From: CAYTET01 sp964436975
Lineage (GTDB): Bacteria > Bacillota_I > Bacilli_A > Erysipelotrichales > Erysipelotrichaceae
DNA: 49,302 bases
Assembly (NCBI GenBank): GCA_964436975.1
Contig: CAYTET010000003.1
Location: forward strand, 1-49,302
Direction of reading: 5' to 3'
Part shown: positions 31,242-39,877 of the stretch, in pieces
How the letters are laid out: every line of letters begins with the position of its first letter
Position numbering within the stretch: position 1 is the first letter of the stretch
Translations under genes and position numbers: made by a program
Notes under the pieces: model-generated
What the model saw: only the letters and a program-made list of their open reading frames with translations
Told to the model about the DNA's origin: nothing
Databases searched by the model: none

Positions 31242-32915
31242 ATGACATATAAAGCCTTGTATCGCAAATACCGGCCGGCTACCTTTGAAGAAGTTGTCGG
31301 GCAGCAGCATGTCGTTCTGACACTGCAGAATGCCATTAAGAATAACAAGCTGGCACATGCATACCTTTTCTGCGGGCCCCGCGGAACCGGCAAGACAACA
31401 ATTGCCAAACTGCTGGCTAAAACAATAAACTGTGAAAGCGACGGCCACAGGCCGTGCGGCAAATGCTCCAGCTGTATTGATATTCAGGAATCATCGCATC
31501 CCGATGTTGTTGAATTGGATGCGGCCACAAATAACGGTGTTGACCAGATCCGTGACCTGGTGGACCGGGTTAAATATGCTCCGATGAAAGGCCGGTATAA
31601 AGTATATATTATCGATGAAGTTCACATGATGACTTCCAGTGCCTTTAACGCTCTGCTGAAAACCTTGGAAGAACCGCCCGAGTACTGCATTTTTATCCTG
31701 GCGACGACCGAACCCCAAAAGGTTCTGCCTACCATTATCTCCCGCTGCCAGCGTTTCGACTTTACCAAAGTTCCGGTAGCCCTGATCAAAGGGCAGCTGC
31801 AGAAGGTTGCCGGGAAGGAAAATATAACCATCGATGATGAGGCCCTGGACCTGATTGCCGAAATAGCCGATGGCGGAATGCGCGATGCTCTCAGCATTTT
31901 AGACCAGTGCATTGCCTACGCTCAGAATAATATCCATTTAAAGGATGTTAATGCGGTCTATGGCATTACCACTACTTCTGAAAAACTGGCTCTGCTGGAC
32001 TGTATAAAGAATAAGGATATGAGCAAACTGATTGCTTCAATCAATGAAATAGATGGAAAAGGTGTTGATATTGCCCGTCTGACCCTTGATCTGATGAATC
32101 TGTGCAAAGAGGCGGTAATTTATTCCTATGCGCCCAATCCGGACCTGCTGAACCGGCTTAGCCCGGCTCAGGCCCAGCAGCTGCTGGATGATTTCTCGGC
32201 CAGCCGGCTGCTGCGCTATATTGATTATCTGATGGAGGCTGACAGCAAGTACCGCGGGTCCACGGACAGTCTGTCTTATCTGGAAGTCTGTCTGCTGAAG
32301 ATGATGGCCGAAACAGACCAGCCGGCTGCTGAAAAACCGGTGGAAAAGGCAAAACCGGTACGAAAGGCCGCTAAGCCGGTCGCTGCCGAGCCGGACCAGC
32401 TGCTTAAACCGGAAACTGAAGATAAGCCGGCCCAGCCGGAAAAGACGGCCGAGGTCCGTCAGTTCAAACGCCTCGATGACCAGCAGATATATACAATCCT
32501 GATCAAAGCCACCAAAGCCTGTAAGGAGAAGGATGCTCCTTTATGGGAGAAACTGCTGAACAGCCCTGATGCCGCGGCGGCCAATCTTAAGGGAACAGCC
32601 GTTATGGCGGAAAGCAGCACCAGCCTGATAATCACGGCTGATACGCGGATTCAGGCGGATAATATCAATGAGGAAGAAACCAACAATAAGATAGAACAGC
32701 TGATTGCGGCTATCTATCCTGAAAAGAAGACTATTTTTGCGGTTACCAAGGAAGAGGCTTCGTATCTGATTACTTATTTCAAGCAGCGTCAAAGCCAGCC
32801 GGCTGTGGAACAGCCGGTTAAGGAAGAACCGGCTCCGGCAGCCGAACAGCCGCCCGAGACGGATGTTATGACTTCCTTGTTTGGCGCTGACGGTTTTGAA
32901 ACCAGAAAGGACTGA
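31242..32915 (+). CDS. dnaX: DNA polymerase III subunits gamma/tau
   Basis: This 557-residue AAA+ clamp-loader ATPase starts YKALYRKYRPATFEEVVGQ. Walker A is GPRGTGKTT (about 46-54), the zinc cysteines are in CGKCSSCIDI, Walker B IDEVHMMTSSAFNALLKTLEEPP and sensor ATTEPQKVLPTIISRCQRF. A Pro/Ala/Lys/Glu-rich linker (about 365-410) leads to a tau-like C-terminal part. No slippery frameshift site was identified. GAGGAA precedes the start. It leads the conserved dnaX-ybaB-recR set. Confidence 0.97.
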   Translation: MTYKALYRKYRPATFEEVVGQQHVVLTLQNAIKNNKLAHAYLFCGPRGTGKTTIAKLLAKTINCESDGHRPCGKCSSCIDIQESSHPDVVELDAATNNGVDQIRDLVDRVKYAPMKGRYKVYIIDEVHMMTSSAFNALLKTLEEPPEYCIFILATTEPQKVLPTIISRCQRFDFTKVPVALIKGQLQKVAGKENITIDDEALDLIAEIADGGMRDALSILDQCIAYAQNNIHLKDVNAVYGITTTSEKLALLDCIKNKDMSKLIASINEIDGKGVDIARLTLDLMNLCKEAVIYSYAPNPDLLNRLSPAQAQQLLDDFSASRLLRYIDYLMEADSKYRGSTDSLSYLEVCLLKMMAETDQPAAEKPVEKAKPVRKAAKPVAAEPDQLLKPETEDKPAQPEKTAEVRQFKRLDDQQIYTILIKATKACKEKDAPLWEKLLNSPDAAAANLKGTAVMAESSTSLIITADTRIQADNINEEETNNKIEQLIAAIYPEKKTIFAVTKEEASYLITYFKQRQSQPAVEQPVKEEPAPAAEQPPETDVMTSLFGADGFETRKD

Positions 32916-32920
32916 CAGCA

Positions 32921-33229
32921 ATGGATTTCAATCAATTGTTAAAGCAGGCGCAGGCCGTCAAGGAACAGATGGAAAAGACGGATGCTGATTTAAAGAAAAA
33001 GGAATATGCCAACTCCGTAGTCCAGGCCCAGATAAAAGCCGTTGTTAACGGCGATTATGAGATCGTATCCCTTGAATTGAATGAAGAGATGGTCAAGGAC
33101 GGAGATGCGGCGATGATTCAGGACGTGGTTAAAGCGGCGGTCAACGACTGCCTGACCCAGGCCAAGAAAGATAAAGAGAGTTCAGTGGCCGGCATGGCCA
33201 GCCAGATGGGACTGCCCACAGATCTATGA
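32921..33229 (+). CDS. ybaB: YbaB/EbfC family nucleoid-associated protein
   Basis: This 102-residue protein has the usual layout: a helical MDFNQLLKQAQAVKEQMEKTDADLKKKEY start, a central three-strand sheet (VNGDYEIVSLELNEEMV) and a C-terminal helix ending SSVAGMASQMGLP. It forms dimers that bind DNA. It follows dnaX by 5 bases and overlaps recR by 4 (ATGA). Confidence 0.94.
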   Translation: MDFNQLLKQAQAVKEQMEKTDADLKKKEYANSVVQAQIKAVVNGDYEIVSLELNEEMVKDGDAAMIQDVVKAAVNDCLTQAKKDKESSVAGMASQMGLPTDL

Positions 33230-33819
33230 CCTACCCCCGTTCGTTGGAGAAACTAATCGAATACTTCCGGATGCTGCCTTCGGTTGGCAGCAAGACGGCG
33301 GAACGCTATGCGCTGCGGATTTTGGAAATGGACGCCGAAGATGTGGCGGGCTTTTCCCGGCAGCTGGCTATTATTCAGCAGTCAATCCGGCACTGTACGG
33401 TCTGCGGCAATCTGACCGATACCCCGGTCTGCGGCATCTGCAGTGATGAAAACCGTGATCACAGCACTATCTGCGTGGTTCAGACCGCTAAAGATGTGCT
33501 GGCTATTGAGAAAACCGAGCAGTATCACGGCGTTTATCACGTGCTGAACGGTGCAATATCAACAACCAAGGGCATTCTGCCGGAAGATATCAATCTATCC
33601 AGCCTGTTTGCCCGGATCAGCGAGCAGACCAAAGAAGTTATCATTGCCACCAATCCGACGCTGGAAGGCGACACCACGGCTCTGTATATCAGTAAAATGC
33701 TGAAGGATAAGCCTCTGACAGTGACCCGGCTGGCGGCCGGCCTGCCCATGGGCGGGAATCTGGACTATGCCGATGAACTGACGCTGATGAAGGCGTTTGA
33801 AGGAAGGGTAAAACAATAA
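33226..33819 (+). CDS. recR: Recombination protein RecR
   Basis: This 197-residue protein works with RecO/RecF in gap repair. It has the HhH-containing start LEKLIEYFRMLPSVGSKTAERYALRIL, a four-cysteine zinc site CTVCGNLTDTPVCGIC, and a Toprim domain reading CVVQTAKDVLAIEKT, YHVLNGAISTTKGILPEDI. The first Toprim position often carries Glu (VVE) but is Gln here. GVPMGG-type end reads GLPMGGNLDYADELTL. It is coupled to ybaB. Confidence 0.96.
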   Translation: MTYPRSLEKLIEYFRMLPSVGSKTAERYALRILEMDAEDVAGFSRQLAIIQQSIRHCTVCGNLTDTPVCGICSDENRDHSTICVVQTAKDVLAIEKTEQYHGVYHVLNGAISTTKGILPEDINLSSLFARISEQTKEVIIATNPTLEGDTTALYISKMLKDKPLTVTRLAAGLPMGGNLDYADELTLMKAFEGRVKQ

Positions 33820-33821
33820 AG

Positions 33822-33837
33822 TGTTTCACGTGAAACA
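33822..33837. other. parS: parS centromere-like site 3
   Basis: A third perfect TGTTTCACGTGAAACA lies just after recR and 29 bp before the next start codon. Confidence 0.95.
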
Positions 33838-33865
33838 TCCGAAGTAAAAAGAGGAGGTGTTCACG

Positions 33866-34789
33866 ATGGCATCAATAGCTTATGTTTCGGATAAGGATAT
33901 GCTGGAATATCATCGTCTCAACGGCAACAAGACGATTAATTTCTGGCGCATCTCCACTAAAAGGTTCAAGGGCTTTAAAACCGGCGATCTTCTTTTCTTC
34001 CTGTCTAAAAGACCGGAGGATCTGAAAAACCGGGAGAAAGGCATCATCGGCTATGGCTGCCTGTGGGAAACCCGCAGCATGTCCTGCAGCCGGATGTGGA
34101 AGGAATATGGCGATCGCAACGGCTTTGCGACCAAAAAAGAACTGGAAGATGCCATCCGCCGGATCGCCAAGGACAACCGCCTGCCCCAGAAGATAAGCTG
34201 TCTGGTGCTGCATAATGTCCAGTTTTTCCAAGGCCCGGTTTACCTGTCCGAATTTGGCGTTCATGTCAAAAGCAACCTGGAAAGCTTTACCTACCTTGAT
34301 TCCAATCAGAACCGGCTGACCCTGGGAATTCTGCAGAAGGCCGGCGAAATCGGCCTCGACAGCTGGTCGGCTAATCAGGGCCGGCTGACGGATGATGCGA
34401 CTTTTGCCTTTGAGATACTGAAATATCAGATCGCCTCCGTCTACGAATACATGGGAATGGACAAGCCTTTTGAAGACAAAAAATATGCCCAGAGCTGTTT
34501 CGAGGCTTACAGCAGTCCGGAGACCTTATGGATCAGCAGCACAAACCGCTGTTTTATAAAGCAGGATGATGTGCCCCAGCTGTACTGCCTGTACGTTACA
34601 ACCCAGCATGACATGGCAGCCAACTATCTGAAGCTGGTCGGAACCATTGTCTACCTGCGCCAGAGTCTGGCCTTGCAGAATGCCGGCCGGGTGAAGATCA
34701 ATGTCATTAGTGCCAGCGCCCTGACCAAAGAACAGCAGGGCATTCTGAAAGCCGAAGACGTAAACTATATTTATCGGAAAAAAGACTGA
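33866..34789 (+). CDS. Unrecognised protein, possible PUA/EVE-like N-terminal fold
   Basis: I do not recognise this 307-residue cytosolic protein. Residues 20-70 (KTINFWRISTKRFKGFKTGD..LFFLSK.......GIIGYGCLWE) have the rhythm of an EVE/PUA-like domain, whose members read modified bases in DNA or RNA: Trp early, GD before LxF, then xxxGxG. A later QGPVYLSEFGVHVKSNLESFTYLD fits such a barrel's end. The C-terminal half (about 160-307: FAFEILKYQIASVYEYMG, CLYVTTQHDMAANYLKLVGTIVYL) has no assignment. GAGGAGG lies 8 bases before ATG 33866; 33857 is upstream without support. It sits between recR/parS and NAD kinase with no partner gene. The fold is a guess. Confidence 0.7.
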   Translation: MASIAYVSDKDMLEYHRLNGNKTINFWRISTKRFKGFKTGDLLFFLSKRPEDLKNREKGIIGYGCLWETRSMSCSRMWKEYGDRNGFATKKELEDAIRRIAKDNRLPQKISCLVLHNVQFFQGPVYLSEFGVHVKSNLESFTYLDSNQNRLTLGILQKAGEIGLDSWSANQGRLTDDATFAFEILKYQIASVYEYMGMDKPFEDKKYAQSCFEAYSSPETLWISSTNRCFIKQDDVPQLYCLYVTTQHDMAANYLKLVGTIVYLRQSLALQNAGRVKINVISASALTKEQQGILKAEDVNYIYRKKD

Positions 34790-34797
34790 CTGAGTAA

Positions 34798-34826
34798 TAC
34801 TATATATTTATAGAGTACTATATATT
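34798..34826. repeat. Short direct repeat in an AT-rich leader
   Basis: TACTATATATT occurs twice (34798-34808 and 34816-34826) in the AT-rich gap before NAD kinase. It may hold -10-like boxes or a regulator site; nothing more is visible. Confidence 0.35.
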
Positions 34827-34859
34827 AATATAGATATAACAGACAGGATGGGACAAGAT

Positions 34860-35642
34860 ATGCCAAGATTTGCGGTAGTCGCCAAAGATGATGAAGTATC
34901 GCTGAAAATCCGGGAAGCTGTCATCAGCAAGCTTACCAGTCATGGTTTTCTTTATGATGCGGCCTCTCCTGAACTGATTCTGGTGGTTGGCGGTGACGGC
35001 ACTTTCCTGTCAGCGGTGCAGCACTATCTGCCAATCTGTGAAAGAGCCATCTTTACCGGCATCCATACCGGCACCCTGGGTTTCTTTGCGGATTATACGC
35101 TGGCCCAGCTGGCCCAGTGTCTTGATGATGTCATGACCCAGAAGCCCAAGATTGAAACCAAGAATCTGCTGCAGATAACGGTTGAAGGCAATACACCGGC
35201 GACATACTATGCCGTCAACGAGGCCCGCATCGAAAACTATATGCGCACCCAGATGATTGACGTCTTTATTGACGGCCAGCAGCTGGAAACCTTCCGCGGT
35301 ACCGGAATGTGCGTCTGCACCCAGGCCGGGTCGACGGCCTATAACCGCTCTTTAAGAAGCGCGGTCATTGAGCCGGGCCTGCCGCTGATGGAACTGTCCG
35401 AAGTTACCGGCATTCATCATTCGCATTACCATTCCCTGGGCGTGGCCATGATTATCTCCGGAAAGAAAACAATCCGGCTTGTCAGCGGCAACCAGTATGA
35501 TAAGGCCGTGCTCTGCTTTGACCGGGAGGTCAGGGAGATGAGCGGCAACACGGCTATCGAATGCACGCTGTCAGATAAGCCGGTTTATCTGGCCCACTAC
35601 CAGCCGGATTCCTTTGTCCGGCGTCTGAGCAATCTGTTTTAA
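34860..35642 (+). CDS. nadK: NAD kinase
   Basis: This 260-residue enzyme phosphorylates NAD to NADP. The diagnostic LVVGGDGTFLSAV is at about 42-54, NEARIEN in the middle, and GTGMCVCTQAGSTAYNRS (about 148-165). ATG 34860 gives MPRFAVVAK and has AGGATGGG upstream; the ATG at 34848 has GACAGG directly against it. Length is normal for the family. Confidence 0.95.
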   Translation: MPRFAVVAKDDEVSLKIREAVISKLTSHGFLYDAASPELILVVGGDGTFLSAVQHYLPICERAIFTGIHTGTLGFFADYTLAQLAQCLDDVMTQKPKIETKNLLQITVEGNTPATYYAVNEARIENYMRTQMIDVFIDGQQLETFRGTGMCVCTQAGSTAYNRSLRSAVIEPGLPLMELSEVTGIHHSHYHSLGVAMIISGKKTIRLVSGNQYDKAVLCFDREVREMSGNTAIECTLSDKPVYLAHYQPDSFVRRLSNLF

Positions 35643-35652
35643 GCCGGGCGGT

Positions 35653-35681
35653 TTGAAACACCTGTGCATAAATGCTAAAAT
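35653..35681 (+). promoter_or_regulatory. Promoter giving an apparently leaderless transcript
   Basis: TTGAAA and TAAAAT are separated by 17 bases, with TGC before the -10. The -10 ends only 6 bases before the next gene's ATG (35688), where transcription itself should start. Confidence 0.65.
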
Positions 35682-35687
35682 AGCACC

Positions 35688-37256
35688 ATGAAGAGAAAAT
35701 GGCATGCCCTGATTGACGGTTTGACGTTTCCGCTTGTCCTTATGTTCTGCGGAGAAATCCTGATCGGCATCGGCAATACTTTCACCAGTCCGACAGTTCA
35801 GGCTTACCTGACGCTGACCGGAACCACCTTCGGGGTAATCATGTTAAGCTGCAAATACATCGGCTCACTTCTTGTAAGCCTTTTTCCTTTGCTGGTGCTG
35901 CTTAACCTGCTGGGCAAAAGATATAACGACTCTATCCCTATCATCGGCGGTTTTGTCGGCTATCTGCTGCTCAGCATCACAACCATGCTGCTGGCTTCTT
36001 CAACCCTTGATTCCTACTGCTACACTGATTTTTTAGGCCTGCAGATAGACCTGTCTTCCGTTTCGGTGACTTCCGGAGTCTGTAAGCCTCTCAACATCGG
36101 CCTTCTGGCAACGGCCGTGGTGCTGCTGATTATCCGTTCATCCTATAAATGGTCGCGCAGCCGGCTGAATTACGGCATGATGACCTTCGTCAATAATGAC
36201 ACCTGGTTCTTTCTGGTGGCCTCGCTGCTGACTGTTATCGCCGGGGTAGGCATTTCCTTTGGCTATCCGTATTTCATTAATATCATCAAGCAGATTTTCA
36301 ATTTCATAGCCAGCGATCTTAATAATCCGATCTGCCTGTTTGTCTACGGGCTGATGGAAAGAGTGATGAGTGTCTGCGGCATCGGCAATATCATCCATAC
36401 CGTATTCTGGCAGACTTCACTGGGCGGAACCTGGACTAATACGCTGGGGGTTATTTTCAATGGCGATGTAGCCGTCTGGACAGCGCAGTTTGCGGCCGGC
36501 ACCATTGAAAAATCCGTCGGCCGGATGACCACGCCGTTTTTCATTCTCAATCTGTTTATTGTTCCTTCCATTCTGGCCGGCCTCTATTCGCGCTACACCA
36601 ACCGGCTGGACCGGTCTAGGGTTACAGGCCTGATTGTTCTGGGAGTTATTACTTCCTTATTCTCCTCGTCACTGCTGCCGCTGGAACTGCTGCTGCTGAT
36701 TATCGCCCCTGAGTTTTTCTTTTTCCATGTCATTGCCTCCAGCAGCCTGTACGGCATTCTGGGAGTATTGGGCGTCAACATCGGCTACAGTTATTCCGGA
36801 ATCTTGAATTATGCCACTCCGGGAACAGTGCTGTCTTTGTGGGAATATGTTTCCAAGATGGGCTTTAATTCCAATATGATTACGCTTCTGATTGTCGGAG
36901 TGGCGGCCTTTATTGTTTACCAGCTGGCAATGAAAATCTATTACGATTATCTGGCCCAGGATTTTCTGGACCGCTATGGCCGGCTGCGGCGGCGCAAGGC
37001 CGTTATCAAGGGGCTGGGCGGCATTGCCAACATCCGGCTGGTTGATTCGACTCCGATTAAACTGACCGCCGTTGTCTATGATCCGACCCTGGTTGATTTT
37101 GAAAAACTCAAACAGACGGGCGCCTATCTTATTAAAGAGAACCGCTTTGGCTATGATGTTGACATCGGTCCGGGAGCCGTCATGCTGTGGCGTGATATCC
37201 GCATCGAATTGAAGTACTATCTGAAACTGCCTGTTAAAAAGACTGCCCGTGTTTAG
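35688..37256 (+). CDS. Degenerate PTS EIICB-like membrane protein
   Basis: This 522-residue protein is laid out like a glucose-type PTS permease: about ten membrane helices (EIIC, 1-425) and an EIIB-like domain (about 439-500). The EIIB strand that carries the phosphocysteine (NI..LDACITRLR in active PtsG) reads NIRLVDSTPIKLT, so Cys is replaced (Thr455 by alignment). The EIIC motif GITEPIEF reads SSLLPLELL, losing the sugar-binding Glu. It therefore cannot run the normal phosphotransfer. No ribosome site precedes the ATG. It may be a sensor, facilitator or regulator; the frame is intact, so it is not a plain pseudogene. It lies between nadK and mutS. Confidence 0.85.
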   Translation: MKRKWHALIDGLTFPLVLMFCGEILIGIGNTFTSPTVQAYLTLTGTTFGVIMLSCKYIGSLLVSLFPLLVLLNLLGKRYNDSIPIIGGFVGYLLLSITTMLLASSTLDSYCYTDFLGLQIDLSSVSVTSGVCKPLNIGLLATAVVLLIIRSSYKWSRSRLNYGMMTFVNNDTWFFLVASLLTVIAGVGISFGYPYFINIIKQIFNFIASDLNNPICLFVYGLMERVMSVCGIGNIIHTVFWQTSLGGTWTNTLGVIFNGDVAVWTAQFAAGTIEKSVGRMTTPFFILNLFIVPSILAGLYSRYTNRLDRSRVTGLIVLGVITSLFSSSLLPLELLLLIIAPEFFFFHVIASSSLYGILGVLGVNIGYSYSGILNYATPGTVLSLWEYVSKMGFNSNMITLLIVGVAAFIVYQLAMKIYYDYLAQDFLDRYGRLRRRKAVIKGLGGIANIRLVDSTPIKLTAVVYDPTLVDFEKLKQTGAYLIKENRFGYDVDIGPGAVMLWRDIRIELKYYLKLPVKKTARV

Positions 37257-37271
37257 CGGACAATCTTTTTT
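37238..37271 (+). terminator. Terminator overlapping the PTS gene stop
   Basis: AAAGACTGCCCG and CGGACAATCTTT pair with two C-A mismatches around a 7-base loop, followed by T residues. It separates the permease-like gene from mutS. Confidence 0.55.
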
Positions 37272-37288
37272 TCTACCAAGGCTAACAA

Positions 37289-37297
37289 TGATATAAT
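37289..37297 (+). promoter_or_regulatory. Extended -10 promoter of mutS, apparently leaderless
   Basis: TGA-TATAAT is a perfect extended -10. It ends 9 bases before the mutS ATG, leaving at most about three leader bases and no ribosome site. Confidence 0.65.
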
Positions 37298-37306
37298 CAA
37301 GTTATT

Positions 37307-39877
37307 ATGAAAGATAACAAAGAAGAGCAGCCTGTAAAAAAAGGTGAACTGACACCGATGATGCAGCAGTATCAGGCTGTAAAGAAGCAGTATCCTGATA
37401 CTTTGGTTTTCTATCGCATCGGTGATTTTTATGAGATGTTTTTTGAAGATGCCCAGATTGGAGCCCATGAGCTTGATCTGGTTCTGACCGGCCGCCATGG
37501 CGGCATGGAAGACCGCATTCCGATGTGCGGCGTTCCCCATCATGCCGTTAACTCCTATATCCAGCGGCTTATCAGCAAGGGCTATAAGGTTACCCTGGTT
37601 GAGCAGATGGAAGACCCGGCTACGGCTGTCGGTCTGGTCAAGCGCGATGTTATCCGCATTATCACTCCCGGCACAGCCATGGATGACATGGGTGACAGCA
37701 AGGCCACTAATTATCTGGGAGCGCTGACTGATTTCACCTACGGCTATGCCCTGGCCATCTGCGAACTGACCACCGGCGAAACCAGGGCCATCACCCTGAG
37801 CCATGATACGGTCTTGCTGAAGCAGACCATTCTGGCCAATGACATCCGTGAGATTGTTGTCAGTTCGTCTTTTGACCAGAAGCAGTTTAAGGGTCTGAAT
37901 GAAGCGGCAGTTGTCACCGTGTCAGTCTGTGATGAAACCGAAACCAAACCGGAATACCAGCCGGTCATCAACGGCATCCAGGATGTGCATCTGAATTCAG
38001 CCATCAACCGGCTGATGAATTATCTGCAGATCACCCAGAAGCGGCAGATCAGCCATCTCAGTCCGATGCAGCTTGAAGACAGCAATGCTTATCTGCAGAT
38101 GGACTATGCCACGCTGACCAATCTGGAACTGGTGGAAGCCAACCGCCAGGCCGGTCATAATATAACCCTGTGGTCCTTTATGGACAAGACCCGCTCTGCT
38201 GCGGGCAGCCGAATGCTAAAAAAATGGATTATGCGGCCGCTGCGGCAGGCTGCCGCCATCAGTCAGCGGCAGGATATGATTGCCTATCTGCTGGCCAATT
38301 TTCTGGTTAAGGAGCAGTTGAAAAACGACCTGGGCCAGCTTTATGATCTGGACCGGCTGATTGGCCGGATTGCCTACGGCAGTGCCAATGGCCGTGATAT
38401 TCTCCGGCTGCGCCAGACCCTGCAGTTCAGCCCGGCTATTTTAAACGCGGTTAAAACCAGCGGAATATATCCCGAATATGACAGCACCGACCAATGCCAG
38501 GATCTGTATGCCCGCATAAAAGACTGCATTGTCGATGATCCGCCGCTGACCAATCATGACGGCGGCATCTTTGTCGACGGCTACAGCCAGCAGCTGGATG
38601 AGCTGCGGCAGACCCAGCGGCACGGCCAGCAGTGGATTGCCGATCTGGAGCAGAGTGAAAAAGAAAAGACCGGCATTAAAAACCTGAAGATAGGCTATAA
38701 CCGGGTCTTTGGTTATTATATCGAAATCAGCCGGGGTCAGACCGGGCTGGTAAAGGAAGAGTGGGGCTATGTGCGCAAGCAGACGCTGACGACCGGCGAA
38801 CGCTACATCACCGCCCAGCTCAAGGAAAAAGAAGACGCTATTCTGCATGCCGAGCAGAAGGCAGTGAATCTGGAAGCCGAACTGTTTGCGGAGCTGATTG
38901 CCGATATTAAAACATATCTGTTCAAACTGCAGAAACTGGCCGCTGTTCTGGCCCGGATTGATGCGGTCTGCTCATTGGCGGAAGTATCAAACCAGAAGGG
39001 CTATACCAGACCGGCCTTTTCAGCTGACGGCAGTTTATTGATCCGCAAAGGCCGCCATCCGATTCTGGAGGCCGTCTCCAAGGATCCCTATGTACCCAAT
39101 GATGTGACTATGAATGATAAAAGACAGATCCTGATAATTACCGGACCCAACATGGGCGGCAAAAGCACCTACATGCGGCAGACCGTTCTGATTGCCCTGA
39201 TGGCGCAGATGGGCTGCTATGTACCGGCGGCCCAGGCCATTCTGCCGGTCTTTGACCAGATATTCACCCGCATCGGCTCAACCGATGATATTCTGACCGG
39301 CCAGTCTACCTTCATGGTGGAAATGAATGAGGCCAACCACGCCCTGCAGCATGCCACCAAAGATTCCCTGATTATCTTTGATGAAATCGGCCGGGGCACG
39401 TCCACCTATGACGGTATGGCACTAGCCCAGGCCATGCTGGAATATATAGCCGCCGCTATCGGGGCCAAGACTTTATTCAGCACCCATTACCATGAACTGA
39501 CCTGTCTGGCTGACAGCATCGCCGGGGTCTGCAATGTCTCGGTTCAGGTTCATGAAAACAATGATGAAATTACTTTCCTTTATAAGGTCAAAGACGGCAG
39601 CGCCAATAAGTCATACGGCATTCATGTCGCCTCTTTAGCCCATCTGCCGGCGGGTGTCATCAGCCGGGCCAAGGTTCTGGTAAAGGAATTCGAAAGCAGC
39701 CGGCAGCAGCACAATAACCAGACCCAGATGGTTGTGGTTGAAAAAACCCCGCCCGAACTGATCGCTGTTGCCAAAACCCTGCAGCAGGTCAATCCGGATG
39801 CCATCACCCCGCTGGAAGCCCTGCAGCTTGTCAGCAATCTGAAGAAACAGCTGCCGGCCGGAGAAGACAAAAAATGA
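37307..39877 (+). CDS. mutS: DNA mismatch repair protein MutS
   Basis: This 856-residue ATPase finds mismatches. It begins with the LTPMMQQYQ motif, and the mismatch-contacting loop reads FYRIGDFYEMFFEDA (Phe-x-Glu motif in YEMFF region, about 40). Walker A is GPNMGGKSTYM (about 613-623), and DEIGRGTSTYDG follows. Met18 (37358) could be an alternative start, but relatives have residues before TPMM. No ribosome site lies before 37307. It overlaps mutL by 4 bases. Confidence 0.96.
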   Translation: MKDNKEEQPVKKGELTPMMQQYQAVKKQYPDTLVFYRIGDFYEMFFEDAQIGAHELDLVLTGRHGGMEDRIPMCGVPHHAVNSYIQRLISKGYKVTLVEQMEDPATAVGLVKRDVIRIITPGTAMDDMGDSKATNYLGALTDFTYGYALAICELTTGETRAITLSHDTVLLKQTILANDIREIVVSSSFDQKQFKGLNEAAVVTVSVCDETETKPEYQPVINGIQDVHLNSAINRLMNYLQITQKRQISHLSPMQLEDSNAYLQMDYATLTNLELVEANRQAGHNITLWSFMDKTRSAAGSRMLKKWIMRPLRQAAAISQRQDMIAYLLANFLVKEQLKNDLGQLYDLDRLIGRIAYGSANGRDILRLRQTLQFSPAILNAVKTSGIYPEYDSTDQCQDLYARIKDCIVDDPPLTNHDGGIFVDGYSQQLDELRQTQRHGQQWIADLEQSEKEKTGIKNLKIGYNRVFGYYIEISRGQTGLVKEEWGYVRKQTLTTGERYITAQLKEKEDAILHAEQKAVNLEAELFAELIADIKTYLFKLQKLAAVLARIDAVCSLAEVSNQKGYTRPAFSADGSLLIRKGRHPILEAVSKDPYVPNDVTMNDKRQILIITGPNMGGKSTYMRQTVLIALMAQMGCYVPAAQAILPVFDQIFTRIGSTDDILTGQSTFMVEMNEANHALQHATKDSLIIFDEIGRGTSTYDGMALAQAMLEYIAAAIGAKTLFSTHYHELTCLADSIAGVCNVSVQVHENNDEITFLYKVKDGSANKSYGIHVASLAHLPAGVISRAKVLVKEFESSRQQHNNQTQMVVVEKTPPELIAVAKTLQQVNPDAITPLEALQLVSNLKKQLPAGEDKK

